Of a stretch of 64,000 bases of DNA, positions 8,464 through 19,671 are shown piece by piece. The notes beneath the pieces are model-generated. The model ran no database searches. It saw nothing but the letters and a program-made list of their open reading frames with translations, and was not told the origin of the DNA. The DNA is taken from positions 34,387 through 98,386 of the forward strand of contig NZNW01000065.1 of assembly GCA_002695065.1 (NCBI GenBank), written 5' to 3'. Made by a program: the position numbers and the translations under genes. The stretch is from Salinicola sp. Lineage in GTDB: Bacteria; Pseudomonadota; Gammaproteobacteria; Pseudomonadales; Halomonadaceae. Position 1 is the stretch's first letter; each line of letters opens with the position of its first letter.

Positions 8464-9567
8464 ATGAAATTTTCCATCTCTCGCGAAGCCCTGCTGCGCC
8501 CGCTGACGCTGGTGGCCGGGGTGGTCGAGCGCCGCCAGACGCTGCCGGTGCTCTCCAATGTGCTGATCGAAGTCCAGAACGAACAACTGGCACTGACCGG
8601 TACCGATCTCGAGGTGGAATTGATCGGCCGTGCCACGCCGGCGCTGGTGGACGAGCCAGGCTCCGTCACGGTGCCCGCGCGCAAGCTGATGGATATCTGC
8701 AAGTCGCTGCCGGACCAGTCCGACATCAGCTTCTCGCTGGAGGACGGCCGCGTCGTGCTGCGCGCCGGGCGTTCGCGCTTTACGCTCTCCACGCTGCCGG
8801 TGGCCGAATTCCCCAATATCGAAGACGGTCAGAACGACACCACGCTGTCGCTGCCGCGCGGCACGCTGAAGTATCTGATCGATGCGACCTCGTTCGCCAT
8901 GGCCCAGCAGGACGTGCGCTACTACCTCAACGGCATGCTGCTGGAGCTGGCCAACCACCTGGTGCGCACGGTCGCCACCGACGGCCACCGCCTGGCGGTC
9001 TGCGAGCGCAGCGCCGACATCGAGATGGAGGCGTCGCGCAAGCTGATCGTGCCGCGCAAGGGCGTACTGGAGCTGACGCGTCTGCTCGACGGCAGCGACG
9101 AGCCGGTCGAACTGATGCTGGGTTCCAACCACATCCGCGCCAACACCGGCGAGTTCACCTTCACTTCCAAGCTGGTCGACGGCAAGTTCCCCGACTACGA
9201 CCGGGTCATCCCCAAGGGCGGCGACAAGGTCTTCATCGCCGAGCGCGGCGAGCTGCGCCAGAACCTGGCACGTACGGCGATCCTCTCCAACGAGAAGTAC
9301 CGCGGCGTGCGCCTGCACCTCGAGGAGAACAACCTCAAGGTGATGGCCAACAATCCCGAGCAGGAAGAGGCCGAGGAGAACGTCAGCATCGAGTACTCGG
9401 GCGACGCGCTGGAGATCGGCTTCAACGTCGGCTATCTGATCGACGTGCTCAACGTGCTGGATGCCGACCGCATGCAGATGACGCTCTCCGACGCCAACAG
9501 TTCGGCGCTGATGGAAGAGCCGGGCGGTGGGGATGCGCGCTACGTCGTCATGCCGATGCGCCTCTGA
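8464..9567 (+). CDS. dnaN: DNA polymerase III sliding clamp (beta subunit)
   Basis: A 367-residue protein, the exact usual length. It begins MKFSISREALLRPLTLVAGV and includes VERRQTLPVLSNVLIEV, the clamp dimer and ligand-pocket segments, and the C-terminal VVMPMRL, a near-invariant ending. It forms the ring-shaped dimer that tethers polymerase III and other partners to DNA. CGGAG lies before the ATG. It is followed by a palindromic element and then recF, so recF may be partly uncoupled from it. Confidence 0.99.
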   Translation: MKFSISREALLRPLTLVAGVVERRQTLPVLSNVLIEVQNEQLALTGTDLEVELIGRATPALVDEPGSVTVPARKLMDICKSLPDQSDISFSLEDGRVVLRAGRSRFTLSTLPVAEFPNIEDGQNDTTLSLPRGTLKYLIDATSFAMAQQDVRYYLNGMLLELANHLVRTVATDGHRLAVCERSADIEMEASRKLIVPRKGVLELTRLLDGSDEPVELMLGSNHIRANTGEFTFTSKLVDGKFPDYDRVIPKGGDKVFIAERGELRQNLARTAILSNEKYRGVRLHLEENNLKVMANNPEQEEAEENVSIEYSGDALEIGFNVGYLIDVLNVLDADRMQMTLSDANSSALMEEPGGGDARYVVMPMRL

Positions 9568-9601
9568 GTGCAGGAAGTGGCTGCGCTCGATCATGCTTTG
9601 T

Positions 9602-9662
9602 TAAAAACCGGCGAACCTTGCTCACTTATACCCACATAAGCTCCGCTGGTTCGCCGATTTTT
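9602..9662. repeat. Nested palindrome between dnaN and recF (repeat copy C)
   Basis: The outer arms CGGCGAACC (9609-9617) and GGTTCGCCG (9648-9656) are flanked by AAAAA (9603-9607) and TTTTT (9658-9662). An inner stem CTTAT (9625-9629) / ATAAG (9636-9640) sits in the loop. The A-run, GCTCA, inner small stem around ACCC, and CGCCGATTTTTGCC order is the same as in the larger repeats at 24145 and 47667, though the outer TTTGTACG ends are missing. It looks like a bidirectional terminator-like, shortened family member. Confidence 0.6.
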
Positions 9663-9786
9663 GCCGCGCCTGATCGTCGCTCGCCAACTTCTTCCATCTC
9701 GGCGGTTAAATGTTCGGGTGCTTCTTTCCACGCTGCCCGCGGTCCGGGCGTTTCCTCTCGTCTCTTGCCATGAGTTGTCACGTGCC

Positions 9787-10872
9787 ATGCCGCTCGATCG
9801 GTTGAGTTTCCACGGCCTGCGCAATCTGGATCTCCTCGAGATGACGCCCGGGCCGCACATCAATCTGATCACCGGGCCCAACGGCAGCGGCAAGACGTCG
9901 CTGCTGGAGGGCATCCACGTGCTCGGCATGGCGCGTTCGTTCCGGACCCAGAAGCTCAAGTCGCTGATCGACCACGATGCCGACGAGGTGACGCTGTTCG
10001 GGCGGGTGGCCGGCGATCCGCCACTGCCGGTCGGGGTACGCCGCCGCCGCGATAGCGCCGAACTCGAGCTGCGGGTCAATGGCGAACGCGCCGCGCGGAT
10101 CACCCAGTTGGCCGAGGCGCTGCCGCTGCAGTTGATCAACCCCGATGCCTTCCGTCTTCTCGAAGGCTCGCCGGCCGCCCGGCGCGAGTTCCTCGACTGG
10201 GGCGTGTTCCATGCAGAGCGGGAGTTCCTGGACAGCTGGAAGCGTGTCAGAAGGGCCTTGAAACATCGGAATGCCCTGCTCAGACATGATAGAATCGACG
10301 TCCAGTCGATACATGTCTGGGAGCGTGAACTCGCCCACTGGAGCGAGCGTCTGGACGGGCTGCGCGCGAGCTACATGACGCGCTTCGTGCCGGTGTTCGA
10401 AGAGACCCTGGCGGCACTGCTGCCACTGCCGGATCTGACGCTGCGCTACTCGCGGGGCTGGGATCGGCAGCGCGCCCTGCTAGAGGTGTTCGAGGCCGGG
10501 CGCGATACCGATCGCCAGATGGGCTTCACCCAGCAGGGACCACAGCGTGCCGACCTGCGCATCCGCGTCGGCCGCCACCCTGCGGTGGAGGTGCTGTCGC
10601 GCGGCCAGCAGAAGCTGGTGGTCAGCGCGCTGAAACTGGCCCAGGGGCGCCTGCTCGAGCAGTTGACGGGAGGCACCTGCCTTTACCTGATCGACGACCT
10701 GCCGGCGGAGCTCGACGGCGATCATCGGCGGATCTTCTGCCAGTGGTTGGAGCGGCTCAACTGTCAGGTCTTCATCACCAGCGTCGATCGCGAGGCGCTG
10801 GCCGACGTCTGGCAGCCACAAACGGATGTCGTGGCATCGAAACTGGCCGGCGGGCGGCTGCATTCGGAATGA
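9787..10872 (+). CDS. recF: DNA replication and repair protein RecF
   Basis: A 361-residue SMC-like ATPase that helps load RecA at single-strand gaps. It begins MPLDRLSFHGLRNLDLLEM and has Walker A GPNGSGKTSLLEG near residue 35, an ABC-type signature region LSRGQQKLVVSALKLAQG, and Walker B YLIDDLPAELD. Longer in-frame openings upstream exist, but residue 1 here coincides with the family start. Position after dnaN and 19 bases before gyrB is standard. Confidence 0.97.
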   Translation: MPLDRLSFHGLRNLDLLEMTPGPHINLITGPNGSGKTSLLEGIHVLGMARSFRTQKLKSLIDHDADEVTLFGRVAGDPPLPVGVRRRRDSAELELRVNGERAARITQLAEALPLQLINPDAFRLLEGSPAARREFLDWGVFHAEREFLDSWKRVRRALKHRNALLRHDRIDVQSIHVWERELAHWSERLDGLRASYMTRFVPVFEETLAALLPLPDLTLRYSRGWDRQRALLEVFEAGRDTDRQMGFTQQGPQRADLRIRVGRHPAVEVLSRGQQKLVVSALKLAQGRLLEQLTGGTCLYLIDDLPAELDGDHRRIFCQWLERLNCQVFITSVDREALADVWQPQTDVVASKLAGGRLHSE

Positions 10873-10888
10873 TTTCACCATGGAGTGA

Positions 10889-13304
<2,416 letters not shown>

Positions 13305-13306
<2 letters not shown>

Positions 13307-13358
13307 GGCCTGTTCACACGATACGTCGCGGCCGCTTGGGATAATGTGAACAGGCCCT
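13305..13358. repeat. Perfect 14-base inverted repeat at the gyrB stop
   Basis: AGGGCCTGTTCACA (13305-13318) and TGTGAACAGGCCCT (13345-13358) are exact inverted copies separated by 26 bases. The first arm overlaps the gyrB TAG. No T tract follows, so it is not a standard terminator; it may protect the 3' end, or be a dispersed palindromic element. Confidence 0.7.
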
Positions 13359-13394
13359 GGCATCGCGTCACCATCGCAGTCCTGTCGAATCAGC

Positions 13395-13423
13395 GCTCAT
13401 CCTTCGGGATGGGCCGTTTTTTT
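13395..13423 (+). terminator. Rho-independent terminator of gyrB
   Basis: The stem GCTCATCC (13395-13402) / GGATGGGC (13407-13414) with a stable TTCG tetraloop is followed by CG and seven T residues (13417-13423). This is a textbook intrinsic terminator, closing the dnaA-gyrB group. Confidence 0.9.
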
Positions 13424-13731
13424 ATCTCCCTGGCGCGGTCGCTGTCTCCCCGGATATGGATCGGCCGCGACATCGGCGAGTCGCGATATAGCGCATTGGT
13501 CGATACGACTTAGGGTTGAGAGCCCAAGCCTCCCCACCCGTAAACCGCACCACCATGCGCGGTGGCGTCGGGCAGCGGGGCTCGATGCGGCCAGGTGTGC
13601 GTCCATGGTTGTATTGTTAGGCAAAAGCGGTTGGGCAATAGTCGCGATCACCCCACCAAGACATCGAATAAAGTGGGCCGTTTCGTAAAAGAACGAGATA
13701 CCGCTCCCCAACAAGAAGAGGAATCGAAGGG
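13424..13731. other. 308-base gap upstream of the sugar importer operon
   Basis: No convincing reading frame is visible. The AT-richer end nearest 13732 presumably holds the operon promoter, but I could not pick a clear -35/-10 pair or a recognised sugar-regulator operator. A small inverted repeat CCACC-atgcgc-GGTGG occurs near 13550-13565. Confidence 0.4.
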
Positions 13732-15024
13732 ATGCACGCCAATCGAAACAAGACCGTCATGAATTGCCTGGGACTGGCTCTGCTGCCATTTGCGTTGGCG
13801 CTGCCGACGAGTGTGCTGGCTGCCGATACCGCCGCCAACGGCGAGGTCGAGGTGCTCAACTGGTGGACCTCGGGCAGCGAGGCCAAGGCGCTGGGCGCGC
13901 TCAAGGATGGGCTGTCGGATCAGGGGATCGGCTGGAAGAACATGCCGGTGGCGGGCGGCGCCGGCACCAACGCCATGGCCGTGCTGCGCTCGCGCATCAC
14001 CTCGGGCAATCCGCCGACGGCGGCCCAGGTGCTCGGCTACGATGCCCAGGACTGGGCCGAGCGCGACGCCTTGAGTTCGCTCGACGAGGTCGCCGAGGCG
14101 GGCAAGTGGGACGAGGTCTTCCCGCAGCCGCTGCAGGAGTTCGCCAAGTACGATGGCCACTGGATCGGGGCGCCGTTCGAGATCCATTCGACCAACTGGG
14201 TCTGGGCCAACAAGGCGTTGATGGATGAGCTGGATATCGAGCAGCCCAGGACCTGGGAGGATTTCATCGCCTCGCTGAAGAAGGCCAAGGACGCGGGCTA
14301 CACCGGCCTGGCCTACGGCGGCCAGCCATGGCAGGACACCACGGTGTTCGAGAACGTGGTGCTCGCCACCGGGGGCGCCGACTTCTACCGCAAGGCGATG
14401 ATCGACCTGGATCCCGAGGCGCTGAACTCCACCACCATGGCCCAGGCGTTCGACCACCTGCGCGAGCTGCTGAAGTACAAGGATGACAACTCGCCCGGCC
14501 GCGACTGGAACCTGGCCACGGCGATGGTCATCAACGGCAAGGCGCTCTACCAGATCATGGGCGACTGGGCGAAAGGCGAGTTCCTCAATGCCAATCTCGA
14601 GCCGGGCAAGGACTTCATGTGCTTCCGCACCCCGGGCACCCAGGACGCCGTGACCTTCAACAGCGACCTGATGATCATGTTCGATACCGATGACGCCCAG
14701 CAGCAGCAGATGCAGCAGGCCATGGCCACGATCATCGGCTCGCCCGAGTTCCAGATCGCCTTCAGCCAGATCAAGGGCTCGGTGCCGGCGCGCATGGATC
14801 TCTCCGCCGACAAGCTGGACGCCTGCGCCCAGCGCGGTTACGAGCAGGTCAAGGCCGCGGCCGAGAACCACACGCTGATGGGCAGCATGGCGCACGGCTA
14901 TGCCGCGCCGGCGTCGGTCAAGAACGCCGTCTTCGACATCATCTCCTCCTTCGTCAACAGCGACATGCCCAGCGACGTCGCCGCCGAGCAGCTGGCGATG
15001 GCGGTGCAGGGCGCAACGTCCTGA
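13732..15024 (+). CDS. gtsA: Glucose-type ABC transporter substrate-binding protein
   Basis: A 430-residue periplasmic binding protein of the extracellular solute-binding family 1. A Sec signal peptide is visible: basic start, hydrophobic MNCLGLALLPFALALPTSVLA, and a likely cut after SVLA before ADT. The mature part begins with EVEVLNWWTSGSEAKALGAL and contains STNWVWANKALMDEL. The sequence style and gene order match the GtsA glucose/mannose-binding protein of pseudomonads. AGAGG lies about 9 bases before the ATG at 13732; a second in-frame ATG at 13759 would give a more usual signal peptide length. A hairpin follows directly, a common way to raise binding-protein levels over the permeases. 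Confidence 0.9.
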   Translation: MHANRNKTVMNCLGLALLPFALALPTSVLAADTAANGEVEVLNWWTSGSEAKALGALKDGLSDQGIGWKNMPVAGGAGTNAMAVLRSRITSGNPPTAAQVLGYDAQDWAERDALSSLDEVAEAGKWDEVFPQPLQEFAKYDGHWIGAPFEIHSTNWVWANKALMDELDIEQPRTWEDFIASLKKAKDAGYTGLAYGGQPWQDTTVFENVVLATGGADFYRKAMIDLDPEALNSTTMAQAFDHLRELLKYKDDNSPGRDWNLATAMVINGKALYQIMGDWAKGEFLNANLEPGKDFMCFRTPGTQDAVTFNSDLMIMFDTDDAQQQQMQQAMATIIGSPEFQIAFSQIKGSVPARMDLSADKLDACAQRGYEQVKAAAENHTLMGSMAHGYAAPASVKNAVFDIISSFVNSDMPSDVAAEQLAMAVQGATS

Positions 15025-15030
15025 TGATCG

Positions 15031-15050
15031 GCCCCGCCGTCAGGCGGGGC
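15031..15050 (+). repeat. Intercistronic stem-loop after the binding-protein gene
   Basis: GCCCCGCC (15031-15038), GTCA loop, GGCGGGGC (15043-15050): a perfect 8-base GC stem between gtsA and gtsB without a T tract. Such elements commonly stabilise the upstream mRNA segment; that function is inferred. Confidence 0.6.
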
Positions 15051-15078
15051 GTCTCGTTCACGAGCCGAGAGTGATGTG

Positions 15079-15984
15079 ATGTCCAATGCTTCTCCGGAGC
15101 GGGACGGCGGAGCGCGGGAGCGCCTGCAGCGCTGGCTACCCAAGCTGGTGCTGTCGCCTTCCTGCGTTCTGGTCCTGTTCTTCGTCTATGGCTTCATCGC
15201 CTGGACCAGCTACATCTCGTTCAGCGACTCCGGCATGATGCCGGACTACACCTGGGTCGGCTTGCACCAGTGGTCGCGGTTGTGGACCTCCTGGACCTGG
15301 GGGATCGCGCTGCACAACATCTGGGTCTTCGGGCTTCTGTATATCGTCAGTTGCATCGTGCTGGGCCTGATACTGGCGATCCTGCTCGACCAGCGGATCC
15401 GGGCCGAAGGCGTGCTGCGCACCATCTATCTCTACCCGATGGCGCTCTCCTTCATCGTCACCGGCACCGCCTGGCAGTGGTTTCTCAACCCCGGGCTGGG
15501 GCTGGAGAAGACCATGCACGACCTGGGCTGGCAGAGCTTCAGCTTCAACTGGCTGATCGATTCCAACATGGCGATCTACACCGTGGTGATCGCTGCGGTC
15601 TGGCAGGCCACCGGCTTCGTCATGGCGATGTTCCTGGCGGGGTTGCGCGGCATCGACGGCGAGATGATCAAGGCCGCGCAGATCGACGGCGCCCCGGCCT
15701 GGAAGATCTACGCACGGATCATCATCCCCCAGCTTCGACCGGTCTTCCTGAGCGCGGTCGTGGTGCTGGCGCACCTGGCGATCAAGAGCTTCGACCTGAT
15801 CGTGGCGATGACCGGTGGCGGGCCGGGCAATGCCACCGCGGTGCCGGCGACCTTCATGTACTCCTACGCCTTTTCGCGCAACGAAATGGGCATCGCCGCG
15901 GCCAGCGCGGTGTTCATGCTGGCGGTGATCGCCGCGCTGATCATCCCCTATCTCTACTCCGAGCTGCGGGAGCCCCGATCATGA
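15079..15984 (+). CDS. gtsB: Glucose-type ABC transporter permease
   Basis: A 301-residue inner-membrane permease with about six hydrophobic segments. It has the family start RLQRWLPKLVLSPSCVLVLF, the segment IYLYPMALSFIVTGTAWQWF, and the EAA-like loop EMIKAAQIDGAPAWKIYARI that contacts the ATPase. It closely resembles GtsB of Pseudomonas. A GTG at 15076 directly precedes the ATG at 15079; the ATG is preferred. The last four bases overlap the next permease (ATGA), indicating translational coupling. Confidence 0.9.
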   Translation: MSNASPERDGGARERLQRWLPKLVLSPSCVLVLFFVYGFIAWTSYISFSDSGMMPDYTWVGLHQWSRLWTSWTWGIALHNIWVFGLLYIVSCIVLGLILAILLDQRIRAEGVLRTIYLYPMALSFIVTGTAWQWFLNPGLGLEKTMHDLGWQSFSFNWLIDSNMAIYTVVIAAVWQATGFVMAMFLAGLRGIDGEMIKAAQIDGAPAWKIYARIIIPQLRPVFLSAVVVLAHLAIKSFDLIVAMTGGGPGNATAVPATFMYSYAFSRNEMGIAAASAVFMLAVIAALIIPYLYSELREPRS

Positions 15985-16856
15985 GTGCCGCTTCCCCCAC
16001 CGCACGCCGGGGTCTCGCGACCCGGGCCGTGCTCTACGCGATCCTGGCGCTGTTTGCGATCGTCTATCTGATGCCGCTCTACGTGATGCTGACCACGTCG
16101 TTCAAGACGCTGGAGGAGATCCATCAGGGCAACATGCTGGCGCTACCCGGCCAGTGGACCCTGGACCCCTGGCGGGAAGCCTGGGGCAGCGCCTGCATCG
16201 GTCTCGAGTGCAACGGCGTGCACGGCTACTTCTTCAACAGCATCAAGATCGTGGTGCCGGCGGTGCTGATCTCCGGGCTGCTGGGCGCGTTCAACGGCTA
16301 CGTGCTGACCAAGTGGAAGTTTCGCGGCCACAAGATCGTATTCGGCCTGATGCTGTTCAGCTGCTTCATCCCGTTCCAGATCATTCTGTTGCCGATGGCC
16401 CGGGTGCTGGGGATTCTGCATCTGGCCAACAGCACCGGTGGGCTGGTGCTGGTCCACATCGTCTACGGCATCGGGTTCACCACACTGTTCTTCCGTAACT
16501 TCTACGCCAGTTTTCCGGATGAACTGGTACGGGCGGCGCAGCTCGATGGCGCCGGCTTCTTCACCATCTTCTTCCGGATCCTGCTGCCGGCCTCGGTGCC
16601 GATCATCGTGGTCACCATCATCTGGCAGTTCACCAACGTCTGGAACGACTTCCTGTTCGGCGTCTCGTTCGCGTCCGGCGACAGCGCGCCGATCACGGTG
16701 GCACTCAACAATCTGGTCAACAGCTCCACCGGGGTGAAGGCCTATAACGTCAACATGGCGGCAGCGATGGTGGCGGCGGTGCCGACGCTCATCGTCTATA
16801 TCCTCGCGGGCAAGTATTTCCTGCGCGGGTTGATGTCGGGATCGGTCAAGGGCTGA
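15981..16856 (+). CDS. gtsC: Glucose-type ABC transporter permease
   Basis: A 291-residue MalG-type permease, with an N-terminal membrane segment (AVLYAILALFAIVYLMPLYV) followed by a TSFKTLEEI periplasmic stretch, then five more membrane helices. The ATPase-contact loop FPDELVRAAQLDGAGFFTIF is clear. Start overlap with gtsB and only 7 bases to the ATPase gene show a single operon. It forms the transmembrane pore with GtsB. Confidence 0.9.
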   Translation: MSAASPTARRGLATRAVLYAILALFAIVYLMPLYVMLTTSFKTLEEIHQGNMLALPGQWTLDPWREAWGSACIGLECNGVHGYFFNSIKIVVPAVLISGLLGAFNGYVLTKWKFRGHKIVFGLMLFSCFIPFQIILLPMARVLGILHLANSTGGLVLVHIVYGIGFTTLFFRNFYASFPDELVRAAQLDGAGFFTIFFRILLPASVPIIVVTIIWQFTNVWNDFLFGVSFASGDSAPITVALNNLVNSSTGVKAYNVNMAAAMVAAVPTLIVYILAGKYFLRGLMSGSVKG

Positions 16857-16863
16857 GGATCAC

Positions 16864-18018
16864 ATGAGCTTTCTGCATATCAACAACGTTCACAAGCGCT
16901 TCGGCGAGACCCATGTCCTGAAGGGCATCGACATCGCGATCGAGCAGGGCGATTTTCTGGTACTGGTGGGGCCGTCGGGCTGCGGCAAGTCGACACTTTT
17001 GAACATGATCGCCGGACTCGACTCGATCAGCGAGGGCGAGCTGCTGCTCGACGGCCGCTGCATCAACGACGTGCACCCCTCCCGGCGCGATATCGCCATG
17101 GTGTTCCAGTCCTACGCGCTCTATCCGAGCATGACGGTGGCGGGCAACATCGGTTTCGGGCTGGAGATGCGCAAGGTCCCGCGCAAGCAGCGCCGCGAAG
17201 CGGTCGACCGGGTCGCCAAGCTGCTGCAGATCGAGAACCTGCTCGACCGCAAGCCGGGGCAACTTTCCGGCGGCCAGCGCCAGCGCGTGGCGATGGGGCG
17301 GGCGCTGGTGCGCGATCCGCAGCTGTTCCTGTTCGACGAACCGCTGTCGAACCTGGATGCCAAGCTGCGCGTCGACATGCGCACCGAGATCAAGCAGCTC
17401 CACCAGCGCCTCGGCACCACCATCGTCTACGTCACCCACGACCAGATCGAGGCGATGACGCTGGCTTCGCGGATCGCCGTCATGCGTGGCGGCGAGCTGC
17501 AGCAGCTGGGGACGCCGCAGGCGGTCTACGACGATCCCAACAACCTGTTCGTCGCCGGTTTCATGGGCTCGCCGTCGATGAACCTGATCAAGGCGCGAAT
17601 CGTCGAGCAGGGTGGGCTGCCGGTTGCCCAGGTGGCGACGGACGATTCCACCCTGACGCTGCCAGTCGTGCGCGACCGTGACGCACTGCGCGACTGGTGC
17701 GACCGCGACGTCATCCTGGGCCTTCGGCCCGAGGCGATCACCGACCCGGCCAGTGCCAATCATGGCGAAGGCAACATCCACGAAGCGGAACTGCCGGTCG
17801 CGCTGGTCGAGCCGACCGGGGCGGATCTCTACGTGGTGACGACGCTGGGCGGGACCCACGTCAATGCCCGCATGCGCCCCGGCACGCCGCTACGCTCGGG
17901 CGAGCGAACCCGGTTTGCCTTCGACGTCTCGCGCATGGTGGTGTTCGATCCCGACTCCGAGCAGCGCATTCGCGACGAGCGCACCGCGGAGACCACGCCG
18001 CTCGAGGAGACGGCCTGA
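16864..18018 (+). CDS. gtsD: Sugar ABC transporter ATP-binding protein (MalK/UgpC type)
   Basis: A 384-residue ATPase that energises the gtsABC importer. Walker A GPSGCGKST lies near residue 36, the Q-loop in MVFQSYALYPSMTV, signature LSGGQRQRVAMGRAL near 134, and Walker B LFLFDEPLSNLDAKLR near 156, followed by the H-loop VTHDQIEAMTL. The C-terminal 130 residues form the OB-like regulatory domain of the MalK group (LGLRPEAI). The domain order and length are standard. It ends 27 bases from the convergent MocR gene. Confidence 0.92.
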   Translation: MSFLHINNVHKRFGETHVLKGIDIAIEQGDFLVLVGPSGCGKSTLLNMIAGLDSISEGELLLDGRCINDVHPSRRDIAMVFQSYALYPSMTVAGNIGFGLEMRKVPRKQRREAVDRVAKLLQIENLLDRKPGQLSGGQRQRVAMGRALVRDPQLFLFDEPLSNLDAKLRVDMRTEIKQLHQRLGTTIVYVTHDQIEAMTLASRIAVMRGGELQQLGTPQAVYDDPNNLFVAGFMGSPSMNLIKARIVEQGGLPVAQVATDDSTLTLPVVRDRDALRDWCDRDVILGLRPEAITDPASANHGEGNIHEAELPVALVEPTGADLYVVTTLGGTHVNARMRPGTPLRSGERTRFAFDVSRMVVFDPDSEQRIRDERTAETTPLEETA

Positions 18019-18045
18019 CGGGAGGAGGAGGGCGCCGAGCGCCGC

Positions 18046-19482
18046 TCAGCGCTGCAGGGCGACGAACTCGCGGATGCCCTCGGCCAGGCGCCGCCCTTGG
18101 CGTTCCAGCGCTTCGCCTTCGACCATGCCGACGCCGAGTATCAAACCGCGTCGAGGATCCCCCGGCCCACAGACCCGGCTCAGCGGCCGGGCCACCAGGT
18201 GATGCCGATTCAGTAGATGCTGCGACAGGCGCTCGTCGTCGAGGGTCGGAGCCAGCGACAGACTCAGGCTGATATTGCCGGCCGGAGGCGAGATATCGGC
18301 GACGCCTGGGGTGCCGACCAGCAGCTCGTGCAGTCGCTGCTGGCGCTCCAGGTAGGCTTGCGCCATGCGCCGACACCAGCGGTCGAGATCGCCATCGTCG
18401 ATGAACGCGGCGAGTACCGCCTGATCGAGCAGGCGGCCTTCGCGAAAGACACCGGTGCGCACCCGGTTGATGGCGGTGCTGAGCCCCCTCGGCACGATCA
18501 GGTACCCCAGACGCAATCCCGGAAACATCAGCTTGGAGAACGAGCCGATCAGGATCTGGTTGCCGGTTTCCGGGTCGAACGCCAGCTCACGATGATCGCC
18601 GTCGCCGAACTCGTAGTCATCCTCCAGGATCCAGTCCGGTTCGAGAGCATCGATCAATTCTTGTTTGTGAGCACTTACCGATGCCACACCCAACGGATAA
18701 TGGTGGGTGCCGGTGAAGTAGAGCAGTCTGGGGCGTGGCCGAGGCAGGGCGCCGACATAACCGTGACGCGGCTCCCAGATGGCGTGGTCTATCTCGAGGC
18801 CGCCGGCCTGGAAGACGTTGCGCGCACCCCAGTAGAACGGCGAATCCATGACCGCGCGATCGCCGTCATCGGCCAGCGTCAGCGCGCATAGCTGCAAGCC
18901 GTGATGGGCGCCCTCGGTGATGACGATCTGGTCCAGCCCACAGTCGATGCCTCGCCACCGGGCGAGATAGCCGGCGATGGCACGTTTCAAGGGGCCGTAG
19001 CCGCCCGAGGCGTAGGAGAGCAGCAGCGTGTTGTGGGGGACGGTGATCCGGGAGTAGAGCTGGCGCCAGCGGGCGATGGGGAAGTGCGCGATATCGGGAA
19101 CGCCTGGCACGAAGGCACCGCTCTGTAGCGGGCTGGCCCCCACATCGTGCAGCAACTCGCCGGCGCGGCGGGAAATCGGCCCGATCTCGGCAACCCGTCG
19201 CCCCCGCCCGGGTGAGTGCTTGCATACCCAGGTGCCCTTGCCGTGGTCGGTCACCAGATGCCCCTGGCGGATCAGATTCTCGATGACGCCCGCCAGCGTG
19301 TTGCGGGCCATGCCGAGCGCGTCACACAGCGTGCGATGCCCGGGCAGCCGCTGGCCGTCCTGCCACCGCTGCTCGATCAGCGTCAGCAGGGTCTGCTCGA
19401 GACGGCAGTACTTGGTCAGATGGTCGGGCTGGGCCAGGTAGCTTTGCCGGATATGGTCCAGCGCCTGACGACGGTCGTCCAT
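18046..19482 (-). CDS. MocR-family PLP-dependent transcriptional regulator
   Basis: A 478-residue regulator. The N-terminal winged helix (about 25-95) contains RLPGHRTLCDALGMARNTLAGV; the rest is an aminotransferase-like domain with ITEGAHHGLQLCALTL, a conserved LEDDYEFGD, and the PLP lysine in IGSFSKLMFPGLRLGYLIVP near residue 312. It diverges from an APC permease and gabT, so control of amino acid or GABA uptake and transamination is likely, in the manner of GabR or TauR (inference from context). Direct repeats at 19538-19567 in the shared upstream region are candidate operators. Confidence 0.85.
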   Translation of the reverse strand: MDDRRQALDHIRQSYLAQPDHLTKYCRLEQTLLTLIEQRWQDGQRLPGHRTLCDALGMARNTLAGVIENLIRQGHLVTDHGKGTWVCKHSPGRGRRVAEIGPISRRAGELLHDVGASPLQSGAFVPGVPDIAHFPIARWRQLYSRITVPHNTLLLSYASGGYGPLKRAIAGYLARWRGIDCGLDQIVITEGAHHGLQLCALTLADDGDRAVMDSPFYWGARNVFQAGGLEIDHAIWEPRHGYVGALPRPRPRLLYFTGTHHYPLGVASVSAHKQELIDALEPDWILEDDYEFGDGDHRELAFDPETGNQILIGSFSKLMFPGLRLGYLIVPRGLSTAINRVRTGVFREGRLLDQAVLAAFIDDGDLDRWCRRMAQAYLERQQRLHELLVGTPGVADISPPAGNISLSLSLAPTLDDERLSQHLLNRHHLVARPLSRVCGPGDPRRGLILGVGMVEGEALERQGRRLAEGIREFVALQR

Positions 19483-19537
19483 GGCCTACCTCACGAGAGA
19501 CGCGGAAACGTCCGCGGATTATGGGGGGAGAGCCCCA

Positions 19538-19567
19538 TGTGGTCCACCGCCATCGGGAAGTGGTCTA
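19538..19567. promoter_or_regulatory. Paired direct repeats, candidate MocR operator
   Basis: TGTGGTCCA (19538-19546) and AGTGGTCTA (19559-19567) share GTGGTCyA and start 21 bases apart, so they lie on the same face of the helix. They sit between the divergent MocR gene and the permease gene. MocR regulators are known to bind pairs of direct half-sites. Confidence 0.5.
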
Positions 19568-19671
19568 GTCCCGGTCACGCATCGGGGTGATAGCGTGGCG
19601 TCAGGGCCGACTCCCGCGGTCGACCGACCCCGGGGTTCGGCCTATCAAAAACAACCTGAAGAGACCCACTC

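Noticed and set aside
13424..13731. Possible small genes or a catabolite operator before gtsA
   Set aside because: No frame with a ribosome-binding site or recognised operator could be supported.
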